This document shows, in pieces, positions 44,420 through 52,266 of a DNA stretch of 64,000 nt; position 1 is the first letter of the stretch, and the number at the start of each line of letters is the position of its first letter. This DNA is from Gallionella sp. (GTDB lineage: Bacteria > Pseudomonadota > Gammaproteobacteria > Burkholderiales > Gallionellaceae), in the NCBI GenBank assembly GCA_028707275.1, contig JAQTUP010000001.1, positions 558,001 through 622,000 on the forward strand, in the 5' to 3' direction. The notes beneath the pieces are model-generated. The model did no database searches, had not been told where the DNA came from, and saw only the letters and a program-made list of their open reading frames with translations. A program made the position numbers and the translations under genes.

Positions 44420-45586
44420 TCATACGACGCGTTTCCCGTAGCCCAACACGCCTATCATCATGCGCACTGCGGCATAGCTGAATCTGGCCAGCAGGCGCGC
44501 CCCCCGCCCCATGCGGCTCCAGTGCTCAGGCTCAATACGCAGTGCATCCTGCGCGATGGCCGCAAAAAGCCGGGTACGCAGTTCCGTGGCAAAACCTGCA
44601 TCCGTCACGACAAGATTGGCTTCGAGCGCCAGCAACAAACTGAACGGGTCTATATTGGAAGAACCTACCGTGCCCCACTGCCCGTCCACCACGGCAACTT
44701 TGGCATGCAGAAAGCAGGCCTGATACTCGTAAATTTCGACCCCTGCCGCCAGCAACTGCTCGTAGAGCGCGTGCGATGCATAGTGCAGCAAACGCAATTC
44801 CACACGGCCTTGCAACAATAACACCACGCGCACCCCGCGCCTTGCGGCCTGTATCAGCGCGCGGCGAAAAATCCGCCCGGGCAAAAAATAGGCATTGGCA
44901 ATCACCACCTCACGCTGCGCACCGGCAATAGCCTTGAGATAAGCCCGCTCGATATCCCGTCTGTGGCGCAAATTGGCGCGCAACAAAATCCTGATATTGG
45001 GCAAAATCGCAGGCCCGGGCGCGCTCATGGAAAATCGTTCCACGCGTTTGCCGCTCAGGCTCGCCCATGACACCGCGCTCCACAGACGACGCATGACAAG
45101 GTGAAGCGCCCCGGCTACGCTGCCCTCGACGCGCACGGCGAAATCGAAGCGCGGTGCGGCAAAGTCCCCGTTCAGGGTGGCATCGTCGATGATGTTGATG
45201 CCGCCAATAAAAGCGATCCGGTCGTCTATCACCACCAGCTTGCGATGCAAACGGCGCAGGCGATAGCGGCGCAATTTAAACCGGTAGAGTTCGTGCCGGA
45301 ACAGGTGCACCTGCACACCCGCCAGCCTTAGTTCGTCCAGCCAGACTGAGGGCAAGCCACCCGAACCGAAACCGTCCAGCAAAACGCGCACGACCACTCC
45401 GCGCAACGCTGCGCGCTGCAGCGCATCGCTTACCTGGCGGGCGGCCGAATCAGTTGCAAAAATATAGGTTTCCAGACTGATAAAATCCCTTGCGCCATCC
45501 ATGTCGGCGCACAGCTGCGGGAAATACGCAGCTCCATTTTGCAGCAGCGTGAGCGCGTTTCCGTCTACCTGATGGGTATCAGTCAT
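44420..45586 (-). CDS. clsB: Cardiolipin synthase B-like phospholipase D protein
   Basis: 388 residues with two HKD motifs: HRKLVVIDDRIAFIGG (about 133-149) and HAKVAVVDGQWGTVGSSN (about 296-313). There is no N-terminal membrane region, as in ClsB (YbhO) rather than ClsA. The enzyme transfers phosphatidyl groups to make cardiolipin at the inner membrane. It follows the endonuclease/exonuclease/phosphatase gene by 30 bases, the same pairing as ybhP-clsB in E. coli. Confidence 0.88.
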   Translation of the reverse strand: MTDTHQVDGNALTLLQNGAAYFPQLCADMDGARDFISLETYIFATDSAARQVSDALQRAALRGVVVRVLLDGFGSGGLPSVWLDELRLAGVQVHLFRHELYRFKLRRYRLRRLHRKLVVIDDRIAFIGGINIIDDATLNGDFAAPRFDFAVRVEGSVAGALHLVMRRLWSAVSWASLSGKRVERFSMSAPGPAILPNIRILLRANLRHRRDIERAYLKAIAGAQREVVIANAYFLPGRIFRRALIQAARRGVRVVLLLQGRVELRLLHYASHALYEQLLAAGVEIYEYQACFLHAKVAVVDGQWGTVGSSNIDPFSLLLALEANLVVTDAGFATELRTRLFAAIAQDALRIEPEHWSRMGRGARLLARFSYAAVRMMIGVLGYGKRVV

Positions 45587-45616
45587 TGTGTCGTTAACAC
45601 CGTTATCAGCTTCGGG

Positions 45617-46366
45617 TCAGGCCGCAGGTTTCAGGCTGACCGAGAGTGCTGCGTGATCGGACAGGCGTTGCCATGCGCCCCCCACATGCACCTGGCTTTG
45701 CAACACCGTGAAACCGCGCACATAAATCCGGTCCAGGCGGAACACCGGCAACATGGCCGGAAAACTGCGCGCCACACGTCCGCCATGCAAATGAAACGCA
45801 TCATGCATATCAAGCTCGGCAGAGAGGGCAAGACTCATCTGGTTGCGCCAGTCATTAAAGTCGCCTGCGATGATGACAGGCGCACCGGTCGGAATTTCAT
45901 TCTGCACATATTCGATCAGGGCGCGGGTCTGCTGGCGGCGCCCTCTGGCGAACAGGCCAAAATGCGCACACAGACAATGCACGCGACGCCCCTCCCCCAG
46001 ATCAATCTCGCTGTGCAGCAGGCCGCGACTCTCGAAACGATGCGCGGATATATCCGTGTTGAGCGTCTGCACGATCGGGAAGCGGCTTAAAATCGCGTTA
46101 CCGTGGTGCCCGGCCTCGTAGACCGAATTCTTGCCATAGGCAGAATGCGGCCATAAAGACTCGGCGATAAAATCGTGCTGCGCGCCGTCGGGGTAATTGG
46201 CAAAGCGCCGGGAATGCCGCGCGTGTTCGCCTTGCACCTCTTGCAAGAACACCAGGTCGGCGTTCAACTCGCGCAGGCGCTCGCGCAACTCGTGCAGCAC
46301 CACCCGCCGGTTGAAATGCGAGAAACCCTTGTGAATATTATAGGTAGCGACAGTGAGCGTTGACAT
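45617..46366 (-). CDS. Endonuclease/exonuclease/phosphatase family protein (YbhP-like)
   Basis: 249 residues. EEP-fold motifs include VATYNIHKGF, FLQEVQGE, IIAGDFNDWR and the terminal SDHAALSVSL. The family contains DNases, sphingomyelinases and inositol phosphatases. Linkage to clsB suggests a lipid or phosphodiester substrate, but that is only inference from context. No signal peptide. First gene of a two-gene minus-strand unit with clsB. Confidence 0.85.
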   Translation of the reverse strand: MSTLTVATYNIHKGFSHFNRRVVLHELRERLRELNADLVFLQEVQGEHARHSRRFANYPDGAQHDFIAESLWPHSAYGKNSVYEAGHHGNAILSRFPIVQTLNTDISAHRFESRGLLHSEIDLGEGRRVHCLCAHFGLFARGRRQQTRALIEYVQNEIPTGAPVIIAGDFNDWRNQMSLALSAELDMHDAFHLHGGRVARSFPAMLPVFRLDRIYVRGFTVLQSQVHVGGAWQRLSDHAALSVSLKPAA

Positions 46367-46393
46367 GTGTGTATTCTACTCAATCACAGGACA

Positions 46394-46440
46394 AGAGGTT
46401 ACTCTATCTCAACTTTGCCACGCGCAGCCCGGCGGTTGTA
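46394..46440. repeat. Degenerate fragment of the dispersed element (copy D)
   Basis: The stretch containing TCAACTTTGCC and CAGCCCGGCGG, with decayed sequence between, aligns with the left-end module of copies A, B and C. The ACTGATGTTAC hairpin is missing or decayed. Low-scoring but in the same order. Confidence 0.4.
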
Positions 46441-46540
46441 TACCTTTGGCTTCGCCCTGTTCTAAAGGTTGGTCTCGGCCGAAGCGTTTACGGCATTGTG
46501 AGCTTCAAGACACCCGCTTTACGGAAGACTATCAAAACGA

Positions 46541-46675
46541 GGCGTGACCATCCCCTTGATGGATGGCGAAATTGCGGCGATCGCATTCACCAACCAACTC
46601 ACTTTAGTCACGCGCAATGTGGATGACGTTGCAAATTATGGCGAACTGCTTATCCAAAACTGGTTTACGGTTTAA
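46541..46675 (+). pseudogene. 3' fragment of a VapC/FitB-type PIN-domain toxin gene
   Basis: The frame reads GVTIPLMDGEIAAIAFTNQL and continues TLVTRNVDDVANYGELL, ending NWFTV and a stop. This is the C-terminal third of a PIN-domain ribonuclease, with the D..IAA and TRN.D core. The rest of the gene and its antitoxin are absent: an in-frame stop lies at 46499. It is a remnant. The stop codon sits in GTTTAAC, which matches an attC R'' box, so it may once have been an integron cassette. Confidence 0.65.
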
Positions 46676-46737
46676 CGGGCATGACAAACTGCACCCCTGA
46701 CGATGGTCGATCTACAAGGGGGGGCGATAAACCGTAA
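46665..46737. repeat. Inverted repeat at the end of the PIN fragment (attC-like)
   Basis: TTACGGTTTA (46665-46674) is exactly complementary to TAAACCGTAA (46728-46737). The right arm continues into a TGTCAAGACTTGACCCC-like motif that also follows the repeats near 47.95 and 48.88 kb. The box GTTTAAC fits RYYYAAC, but no good GTTRRRY partner is seen. Confidence 0.4.
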
Positions 46738-46799
46738 TGTCAAGACTTGACCCCGAACACAACCAGGCTAAAAATGTGATCGTTCATTGCCCGATCATC

Positions 46800-47540
46800 C
46801 TAGTCCTTTTTAAAACGGCGAGGGGGAAGCAAACGGTCGTACTCTTGTTTTACCACTTGATAGCACTCACAGGCTTGCATTTCAAGCCGGGGGCGATCTA
46901 TGACCTTGATGAGGCCGCGCGAGTAGGTAATGAAGCCATCTTTTTGCAACTTACCGGCAGCTTCGGTCACGCTCTCCCGGCGCACACCCAACAGGTTTCC
47001 GATCAGCTCTTGCGTGACCATCAGTTTGTTTTCATGCATTCGGTCCAGGCTCATCAACAGCCAGCGGGAAAGTCTCTGATCTATTGAGTGATGTTGATTG
47101 CAGACTGCGGTTTGTGAGGTCTGGCTAATCAGCGCCTGCGTGAAAAGCAGTGCCAAATGTTGCAGTTGACCACCCAGGGCGAACTCCTGCTTCATAATTT
47201 TCCTGCTGAGCCGATAGGCATAACCTGCGCTTTGCACTTCAGTGCTGCTCGGCATACTATCACCCCCCATAAAAATGGAGATACCGACCATTCCTTCATT
47301 TCCAACCAGCGCAACTTCACTCGACGCTCCGTTTTCCAAATCATAAATCAGCGAGACGATACCTGTGATCGGGAAATGCAGGAAATTCACATGATCACCC
47401 GATTCACTCATCCGCCACCCTAGCGGCATCGTAATCAACTCCAGGTGAGGCAGCAGGCGTTCGTAATCCTCTGCGGGAAGCGCTGCAAGAATGAGATTTT
47501 GTTTCGGATCGTGAGACGACTCTTTTGCTATTTTTACCAT
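46800..47540 (-). CDS. Crp/Fnr-family transcription regulator
   Basis: 246 residues. A cyclic-nucleotide-binding-type beta roll (about 20-150) with FLHFPITGIVSLIYDLENG and EVALVGNEGMVGI precedes a winged helix in which MVTQELIGNLLGVRRESVTE is the recognition segment. It lacks the N-terminal Cys cluster of Fnr and the cAMP-contact residues of Crp, so its ligand is unknown. The subgroup is common in betaproteobacteria. It borders the repeat-rich island and is the only intact gene between 46.4 and 48.0 kb. Confidence 0.85.
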   Translation of the reverse strand: MVKIAKESSHDPKQNLILAALPAEDYERLLPHLELITMPLGWRMSESGDHVNFLHFPITGIVSLIYDLENGASSEVALVGNEGMVGISIFMGGDSMPSSTEVQSAGYAYRLSRKIMKQEFALGGQLQHLALLFTQALISQTSQTAVCNQHHSIDQRLSRWLLMSLDRMHENKLMVTQELIGNLLGVRRESVTEAAGKLQKDGFITYSRGLIKVIDRPRLEMQACECYQVVKQEYDRLLPPRRFKKD

Positions 47541-47798
47541 ACCTTAATTACCTGAAAAGCTATACGCCATTGAATAAGTACTGTGCTGTTGTTGACGTTA
47601 CAGAGCTATAAAATCTGTCAACTTAAAGCGACATCCTTATAACAGAACATAGAAGGCGCCTATGTTCGCCAGCTAACATAGCGATTCGAGACGTTCTCAT
47701 TTCAGGACTCCCGGCACATGAATCATGACAATAATCATCGTCTCTTAGCCGTTGAGCTTTAAACTTGGCTATCTCATTGTTAATTGTTGAGCTTCGGG

Positions 47799-47832
47799 TA
47801 GGGTGGATAAAGCGCAAGCGCGTATCCACCGC
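47799..47832. repeat. REP-like palindrome
   Basis: GGTGGATA (47802-47809) and TATCCACC (47823-47830) flank a GCGCAAGCGC-like core. The motif GGGTAGGGTGGATAAAGCGC is a familiar intergenic repeat in many proteobacteria. The rest of the 47541-47856 gap holds nothing I can assign. Confidence 0.55.
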
Positions 47833-47856
47833 GAACAATTGCTTTTTCGGTGGATT

Positions 47857-47970
47857 TTTTGGGGTCTACAGGTTTTGACGTCACGGTTTTAACACATGTC
47901 ACAACCTCTGTTCAACCGTGAACAAGCCAATCAAGGTGTGCGATAAACCGTTATGTCAAGACCTGCCCCC
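47857..47970. repeat. Direct repeat, left copy (about 110 bp)
   Basis: Starts TTTTGGGGTC and contains CACGGTTTTAACACATGTCA, TTCAACCGTGAACAAGCC and the GTTATGTCAAGACC end. It is roughly 90% identical to 48785-48893. It includes an inverted pair CACGGTT/AACCGTG. Its right end overlaps the attC-like site at 47942. Confidence 0.8.
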
Positions 47971-48023
47971 CGCCGCTGGTCGTGGCTCGCTCCGCGATCA
48001 CGACATAACCTTATGCGTTAGGT
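47942..48023 (-). other. attC-like recombination site downstream of the 145-aa cassette gene
   Basis: Read on the minus strand: R'' ACCTAAC (48023-48017), seven bases, GTTATGTC (48009-48002), a spacer with its own GTCGTG/CACGAC stem, GACATAAC (47957-47950), and a weak R' box GTTTATC. The R'' box contains the stop codon of the preceding gene, as in integron cassettes. Its R'' is the exact complement of the GTTAGGT that starts the same cassette. Confidence 0.5.
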
Positions 48024-48455
48024 TGCAGGTTGTAATTTTGCATTGTCACCCACCCGAATTTGGATTTTACGAAGGTCATCAACGAATGAATCGATGTCAG
48101 ATGGAACGGTAGCAAAGTGAAGGCTCGTTGTCTCCAATTCTTGAACATCGCCAAATAGTGTCGAAGAGATCGATACCTTAATATCGAGATGTCCGCTCCC
48201 ATCTTTACAGCTCATTCGTATCTTTGCTCTACCGTACCCCTGTAAATCAATACCACCAAACTCATATTCTCTGACATCTCCTGTGGACTTAGGAAAACCC
48301 GAAATATGGTTAGCAAATGTCATGGGCTCATCTAGGGATGCATAGAAAGTCGACTGGCCAGAAAACCTACCGTTTGAAGCGCTGACTCTAAGCTCCAACA
48401 TGTCGTCGTCAAACCAAATGATTTCAAGTTCAAGCCCGTGTGATGTATTGGTCAT
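48018..48455 (-). CDS. Orphan protein in an integron-like gene cassette
   Basis: 145 residues from ATG 48455 (TTG 48461 is two codons earlier, inside the boundary box). Acidic and soluble, no signal peptide or membrane span; it reads as a beta-rich single domain (EIIWFDDDMLELRVSASNG and EYEFGGIDLQGYGRAKIRM). I do not recognise a characterised family. Base composition is clearly more AT-rich than the neighbours. The ATG follows GTTAGGT by five bases and the TAA stop lies in ACCTAAC, the layout of a mobile cassette gene. Confidence 0.65.
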   Translation of the reverse strand: MTNTSHGLELEIIWFDDDMLELRVSASNGRFSGQSTFYASLDEPMTFANHISGFPKSTGDVREYEFGGIDLQGYGRAKIRMSCKDGSGHLDIKVSISSTLFGDVQELETTSLHFATVPSDIDSFVDDLRKIQIRVGDNAKLQPAT

Positions 48456-48460
48456 AGACA

Positions 48461-48544
48461 ACCTAACGAATAGCGTTTATCTGCCGCGCAGCACAACTTG
48501 AACATGGCGATGAATTCATACGCGGCAGATAAACCTTGTTGGAC
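48461..48544 (-). other. attC-like recombination site upstream of the 145-aa cassette gene
   Basis: On the minus strand: R'' GTCCAAC (48544-48538), three bases, GTTTATCTGCCGCG, a 32-base spacer, the exact complement CGCGGCAGATAAAC, seven bases, R' GTTAGGT (48467-48461). Both terminal boxes fit RYYYAAC/GTTRRRY and the 14-base arms are perfect. Total 84 bases, within the attC range. A cassette gene begins five bases after R'. Confidence 0.6.
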
Positions 48545-48784
48545 TGGACCGCCTCCCGGGAAGAGTGAAGGGACGGTATAGGGGATTGATATGATTTTCC
48601 CACCCGATGGGTCGGACTATAGCAGGGAATCTTGTTGCCGGCGTTGCAACTAAGCCATTAATCGCAAATAAGTATCCGACAGGACAAGGCGTTAAGTGCG
48701 TTTCTACGTCGCGGCGACCTGAAACGCCACCGCTGACGCTAATCTTCCCCGTCAACACAGGTTTGAGTGCTGAAACGCACACCG

Positions 48785-48893
48785 TTTTGGGGTCAGGTAT
48801 TGACATCACGGTTTTTAACACATGTCACAACTTCTGTTCAACCGTGAACAAGCCAATCAAGGTGTGCGATCAACCGTTATGCAAGACCGCCCC
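48785..48893. repeat. Direct repeat, right copy (about 109 bp)
   Basis: Near-identical partner of 47857-47970, same orientation, starting TTTTGGGGTCAGGTATTGAC. The two copies bracket the 145-aa cassette. The segment 48545-48784 between attC-like site and repeat has only a weak minus-strand frame and no gene I can support. Its right end overlaps a poor attC-like site (GTATAAC near 48936 and GTTGATC near 48875 on the minus strand). Confidence 0.8.
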
Positions 48894-48929
48894 CGTCGTT
48901 TGCTCGCAATGGTAGCCCCCCGTGCCCCG

Positions 48930-49277
48930 TTATACACCATTGCGATCTCGATATTGTTTTAACCGTTGTTGCCGCGCTGCCCGACGTTTTAGCACCTCGG
49001 CCAGAGGTTTGTCCGGATCTTTTTTGAAACCATTTAGGCGCTGCAGCCTGGTTTTAGCCTTTACTTCGCCCTCTGCTTTTTCAAGATTGGATTCCACTGG
49101 AGTTGGGCCAAGTGTCCTGAGAAGCTCTGCTGCAACATGGCGCTCGGCCATATGCGCCCGCTGCTTACTGCGAGGAATATTTTTCCGGCTCGCTTTCGAG
49201 TTCTCACCGTAAACATTACGGCGATCTTTCTCGTAGCTCATGCGCTTCTTTTCGTCGGGCGATTTAATTTTGCTCAT
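48930..49277 (-). CDS. Small basic conserved hypothetical protein, cassette-borne
   Basis: From ATG 49277 (MSKIKSPDEKKRMSYEKDRR) the product is 115 residues, very rich in Lys/Arg, with no membrane span. The N-terminus, including NVYGENSKASRKNIPRSKQ, resembles a small hypothetical family I have seen in environmental proteobacteria, function unknown. The TAA stop is inside GTATAAC, a near match to an attC R'' box. The start lies 15 bases beyond the attC-like site at 49292-49345. Possibly nucleic-acid binding from composition alone. Confidence 0.6.
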   Translation of the reverse strand: MSKIKSPDEKKRMSYEKDRRNVYGENSKASRKNIPRSKQRAHMAERHVAAELLRTLGPTPVESNLEKAEGEVKAKTRLQRLNGFKKDPDKPLAEVLKRRAARQQRLKQYRDRNGV

Positions 49278-49291
49278 AGTGCATACCGTAA

Positions 49292-49345
49292 AGCTAACCG
49301 GCGCTGCGCGCTTTTGCGGCGTCGCCATCGAATGGCGGGTTGGAC
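49292..49345 (-). other. attC-like site between toxin-antitoxin and 115-aa cassettes
   Basis: On the minus strand: R'' GTCCAAC (49345-49339) and R' GTTAGCT (49298-49292, one mismatch to GTTRRRY) are 54 bases apart end to end. The GC-rich interior has a CGCCAT-TCG-ATGGCG hairpin and further GCGC pairings. Length and boxes fit a classical 57-60-base attC; the L boxes are weak. Confidence 0.45.
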
Positions 49346-49364
49346 ATCGCCGGACTGCGCACGA

Positions 49365-49658
49365 TCACCGCCTACCACCAGTGTAGCTGGGCTTCCTATG
49401 CTGATGGCGAACTATCAGGATTCGAATGTCGCTTTCAAGATTTCGACAAACGACTGAGTACGGAAAAATCTTCAGCGGGAATGTTCTTCTTCCTCTCGTC
49501 GTTGGAGTTCCCAGGCCTGGATGTTCAACCAAGAGCTTGGCGACACGTTCAAATTCTTCGATAAAACGTTCAGCGACCAAGTGGCCAGCTTGTTCGCTGT
49601 AAAAATCCAGAGCATTGGCAATATCATTCTCTGCTCCGGGATGAAGCGAGTAAATCAT
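49365..49658 (-). CDS. RelE/ParE-superfamily toxin
   Basis: 97 residues from ATG 49658, which overlaps the antitoxin stop (ATGA). The sequence with MIYSLHPGAENDIANALDFY, FIEEFERVAKLLVEHPGLG and RTFPLKIFPYSVVCR is typical of ParE-like toxins. ParE proteins inhibit DNA gyrase, while RelE relatives cleave mRNA; the sequence alone does not decide. Upstream extension of the frame runs through the antitoxin and is not used. It ends 20 bases before an attC-like R'' box, consistent with a toxin-antitoxin cassette. Confidence 0.85.
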   Translation of the reverse strand: MIYSLHPGAENDIANALDFYSEQAGHLVAERFIEEFERVAKLLVEHPGLGTPTTRGRRTFPLKIFPYSVVCRNLESDIRILIVRHQHRKPSYTGGRR

Positions 49659-49882
49659 CGCGCAAGTCTTGCTCGAAGTCGAGCGATGGCTTCCTGCCCT
49701 GAAACTGCCGATATCGAACCGGATTCCAGTTCGGCTTCCCTGCGATCTGCTTCTCGTTCCCATGCCTCCTCGACTTCCTGATCCAAATCAAGGCTGGCGA
49801 TCAGCCTCTGAAGCAGGTGTGATCGTTCAACAGGGACTAACTGCAAGACTTCTGCTTCCAGAACCTCTAAGTTTGTACTCAC
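49655..49882 (-). CDS. Addiction-module antitoxin (TIGR02574-type)
   Basis: 75 residues from GTG 49882, which has GGAGG five bases upstream. The pattern LEAEVLQLVPVERSHLLQRL, then EEAWEREADRREAELESG, fits the short putative addiction-module component family that pairs with ParE-like toxins. It precedes the toxin with a four-base overlap. As with other pairs, it should neutralise the toxin and repress its own promoter. No attC-like site is visible upstream of it. Confidence 0.85.
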   Translation of the reverse strand: MSTNLEVLEAEVLQLVPVERSHLLQRLIASLDLDQEVEEAWEREADRREAELESGSISAVSGQEAIARLRARLAR

Positions 49883-50172
49883 ACTGACCTCCAATGAGTT
49901 AAATGCTGACGATTCACAGTCTAGCACATCGAGTGACGCTCACAGGGGCACGTTGACAGGCGCAACTGTTGATCCGGATCTGTGATATGCCTGGCGTTAA
50001 ACGGACAGAACAATTCAAACATATGCAGGAGAGCGTTCTGTATACACTGTCCTGCACTACCGTAACCATATGATTTTACATAGACATGATGTTTTTACAC
50101 CTCAAGCCATCCAGCCAGCACCATGCCTTTTATGCTCGCTGGATGCTGAGGGTAGCCTGCCTTATGTGTGTC

Positions 50173-50235
50173 ACTGATGTTACTGCGTAACATCAGTTTT
50201 GCATGCAAATCAACTTCGCCGGGGACTGCCCCCGG
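50173..50235. repeat. Dispersed element copy B (short)
   Basis: ACTGATGTTAC and GTAACATCAGT form a perfect 11-base hairpin around TGC (50173-50197). It is followed by TTTGCATGCAAA and the CAAATCAACTTCGCCGGGG module shared with copy A. The element abuts the nadA stop. The preceding 49883-50172 gap has only a CATCCAGC/GCTGGATG hairpin (50108-50145). Confidence 0.75.
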
Positions 50236-51312
50236 CTAGGCATTCCCTATGCCGCGCGTGGGCAGTTTGATTGCCTTTGCGAAATCCAGCATGCGCTGTA
50301 TCGGCTGGACGGCGCGCGGGATGATGGCAGGATCGACCCGTATTTCGTTGCGCCCCGTCTCCAGCACCTCCGCCAGATTCTGCAAGCCGTTCATCGCCAT
50401 CCACGGACAATGGCTGCAACTGATGCAGTTGGCGCCCCGGCCTGCGGTCGGCGCTTCGAGGAATAACTTGTCCGGGCAGAGCGCGCGCATCTTGTGCAGG
50501 ATGCCGTTATCGGTGGCGACGATGAACACTTCTGCGGCAGAATTTACCGCCGCATTGATAAGCTGCGTGGTGGAACCTGTCACATCGGCCAGCTTGACGA
50601 CCGCACGGGGCGACTCGGGGTGCACCAGCACCTGTGCGCCCGGGTATTGTTCCTTTAACGCCAACAGCTCCTGAGCCTTGTATTCGTCATGCACCACACA
50701 GGCGCCCTGCCACAACAACATGTCCGCACCGGTTCTCTCCTGCACATAGTTGCCCAGATGGCGGTCGGGCGCCCAGAGAATTTTGCGCCCCTGATCCGCC
50801 AGATGTTTGACGACAGGCAAGGCGATGGAACTGGTCACCATCCAGTCGGCACGCGCCTTCACCGCCGCGCTGGTATTGGCGTACACCACGACCGTCCTGT
50901 CCGGGTGGGCATCGCAAAAGGCGGCGAACTCGTCGGCAGGACATCCCAGATCGAGCGAACATTCGGCATTCAAATCGGGCATCAGCACGCGTTTTTCAGG
51001 GTTGAGTATCTTGGCTGTCTCGCCCATGAAGCGCACGCCGGCCACGACGATGGTGCTAGCCTTATGCCGGTGGCCGAAGTTGGCCATATCGAGGGAATCG
51101 GAGACGATCCCACCGGTCATTTCTGCCAGGTCCTGCAAGTCAGGATGCACATAATAGTGTGCAACCAGCACCGCATCCTGTTCGATTAACTGGCGCTTGA
51201 TCCGCTCGATCAACGCGAGTTTCTCAAGGAGAGCAGGCTCACGCGGAATACTGGCCCAGGCGGCAGATGTCAGCACACCGGGATGGTCATAGGGAATACA
51301 GATGTCAGTCAT
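50236..51312 (-). CDS. nadA: Quinolinate synthase A
   Basis: 358 residues from ATG 51312, which has AGGA eight bases upstream. The [4Fe-4S] cysteines are in ECSLDLGCP, and near the C-terminus in [13 protein letters not shown]. It condenses iminoaspartate with dihydroxyacetone phosphate to quinolinate in NAD synthesis. It is the last gene of a minus-strand run and starts 13 bases after nudB. The 3' end touches a dispersed repeat, but the product length is normal. Confidence 0.96.
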   Translation of the reverse strand: MTDICIPYDHPGVLTSAAWASIPREPALLEKLALIERIKRQLIEQDAVLVAHYYVHPDLQDLAEMTGGIVSDSLDMANFGHRHKASTIVVAGVRFMGETAKILNPEKRVLMPDLNAECSLDLGCPADEFAAFCDAHPDRTVVVYANTSAAVKARADWMVTSSIALPVVKHLADQGRKILWAPDRHLGNYVQERTGADMLLWQGACVVHDEYKAQELLALKEQYPGAQVLVHPESPRAVVKLADVTGSTTQLINAAVNSAAEVFIVATDNGILHKMRALCPDKLFLEAPTAGRGANCISCSHCPWMAMNGLQNLAEVLETGRNEIRVDPAIIPRAVQPIQRMLDFAKAIKLPTRGIGNA

Positions 51313-51325
51313 GGAATATTCCTGA

Positions 51326-51757
51326 TTACGCAAGTTTCAAGATCGCGGCCTTATTACTCGGCGAAAAGACTTTTTCTGCGGCTTCCCTGTACGGCAGCCA
51401 CTGAAAATTCAGGTGTTCGCGAGGGGCTATCGTTATTGCTGTGCGGCCGGGCAATTGCAAGCCAAATACATGCTCGATATTTTGCGTGACGCCCGGTGGA
51501 TAACGATGGCGCCAGTGCGGATAAATCTCATAGCTGTTTTGCAACTGCCAGTCGGTGAGCGGGTACAGGCGGGCATCCAGCCCCGTCTCTTCGCCCACTT
51601 CGCGGATGGCCGTCGCAAGCCGGGGCTCATTGCCCTCCCGGCTGCCCGTCACCGATTGCCAGTAGCCCGGATGATCCGCACGTTCGAGCAACAACACGTC
51701 AAGGTCAGCCGTGTAAATCACCACCAGTACGGAAACGGGCTGTTTGTAGTGCGTCAT
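51326..51757 (-). CDS. nudB: Dihydroneopterin triphosphate diphosphatase (Nudix)
   Basis: 143 residues. The Nudix box GX5EX7REUXEEXGU is present as [22 protein letters not shown]. The rest ([23 protein letters not shown]) matches NudB, which removes pyrophosphate from dihydroneopterin triphosphate in folate synthesis. It lies a few genes after aspS; in E. coli nudB also follows aspS. Here a barnase/barstar pair has been placed between them. Confidence 0.92.
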   Translation of the reverse strand: MTHYKQPVSVLVVIYTADLDVLLLERADHPGYWQSVTGSREGNEPRLATAIREVGEETGLDARLYPLTDWQLQNSYEIYPHWRHRYPPGVTQNIEHVFGLQLPGRTAITIAPREHLNFQWLPYREAAEKVFSPSNKAAILKLA

Positions 51758-51871
51758 CTTCCTGACTCCATTTCAAAGGTGAGACAAGGCGGCGACGAGT
51801 GAGCGATGCTGACAGTGCTTATAGCACGACCAGAAGCGAACGAGTAAGGCAACGCTGCCGATGAAATAAAG

Positions 51872-52264
51872 TCACGCAAAGAAAACCCAGAACGGTTTAT
51901 TGCGTTGCCGCCAGTACACCACCGTATCATCGAAAATATCCTGCGCGATTTCACGGTCGTTAGAAGATAAACCGAGCGTGGGACTCACGTTGCGCAACAG
52001 CAACACATATCCGGGCGCAGATTTCCATGACAAATCGCACAACACATCGACCAGGGCATCCCAGTTCGCACCAAACTCATCCGGGAATTCGGTGGCCTTA
52101 GCCAGGGCGATGAGCAGATTTTTCTTACCCTTGACGCCCTTCAAATCCGTCTCAAACAGCGCAAATCCTGCCGCTTCGACAGCACTGCACAGCTCGTCCA
52201 CACTACAGCCCAGCTTATAGCAGCCCGCTGCTGCCAGATCGTTCAGTTGCGGTGCTGCGTCCAT
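51872..52264 (-). CDS. Barstar-family ribonuclease inhibitor
   Basis: 130 residues, acidic and cytoplasmic. The barstar fold is visible in FALFETDLKGVKGKKNLL, then EFPDEFGANWDALVDVLCDL, where the Asp and Trp correspond to the face that covers the RNase active site. It starts two bases after the stop of the secreted RNase gene. Its role should be to bind and block that RNase before export. Confidence 0.9.
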   Translation of the reverse strand: MDAAPQLNDLAAAGCYKLGCSVDELCSAVEAAGFALFETDLKGVKGKKNLLIALAKATEFPDEFGANWDALVDVLCDLSWKSAPGYVLLLRNVSPTLGLSSNDREIAQDIFDDTVVYWRQRNKPFWVFFA

Positions 52265-52266
52265 AG

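Noticed and set aside
47623..47838. 71-aa minus-strand frame upstream of the Crp-type regulator
   Set aside because: It includes the REP-like palindrome and has no coding features.
48691..48697. GTTAAGT box (complement ACTTAAC) as another attC end
   Set aside because: Fits the seven-base consensus, but no complementary arms or partner box were found on either side.
48516..48821. 101-aa minus-strand frame as a further cassette gene
   Set aside because: It begins inside the 110-bp direct repeat, has no good ribosome binding site, and ends within the attC-like spacer. Kept only as a possible spurious frame.
49996..50002. GTTAAAC as another attC R' box right of the antitoxin
   Set aside because: No RYYYAAC partner or paired arms within 150 bases on the proper side.
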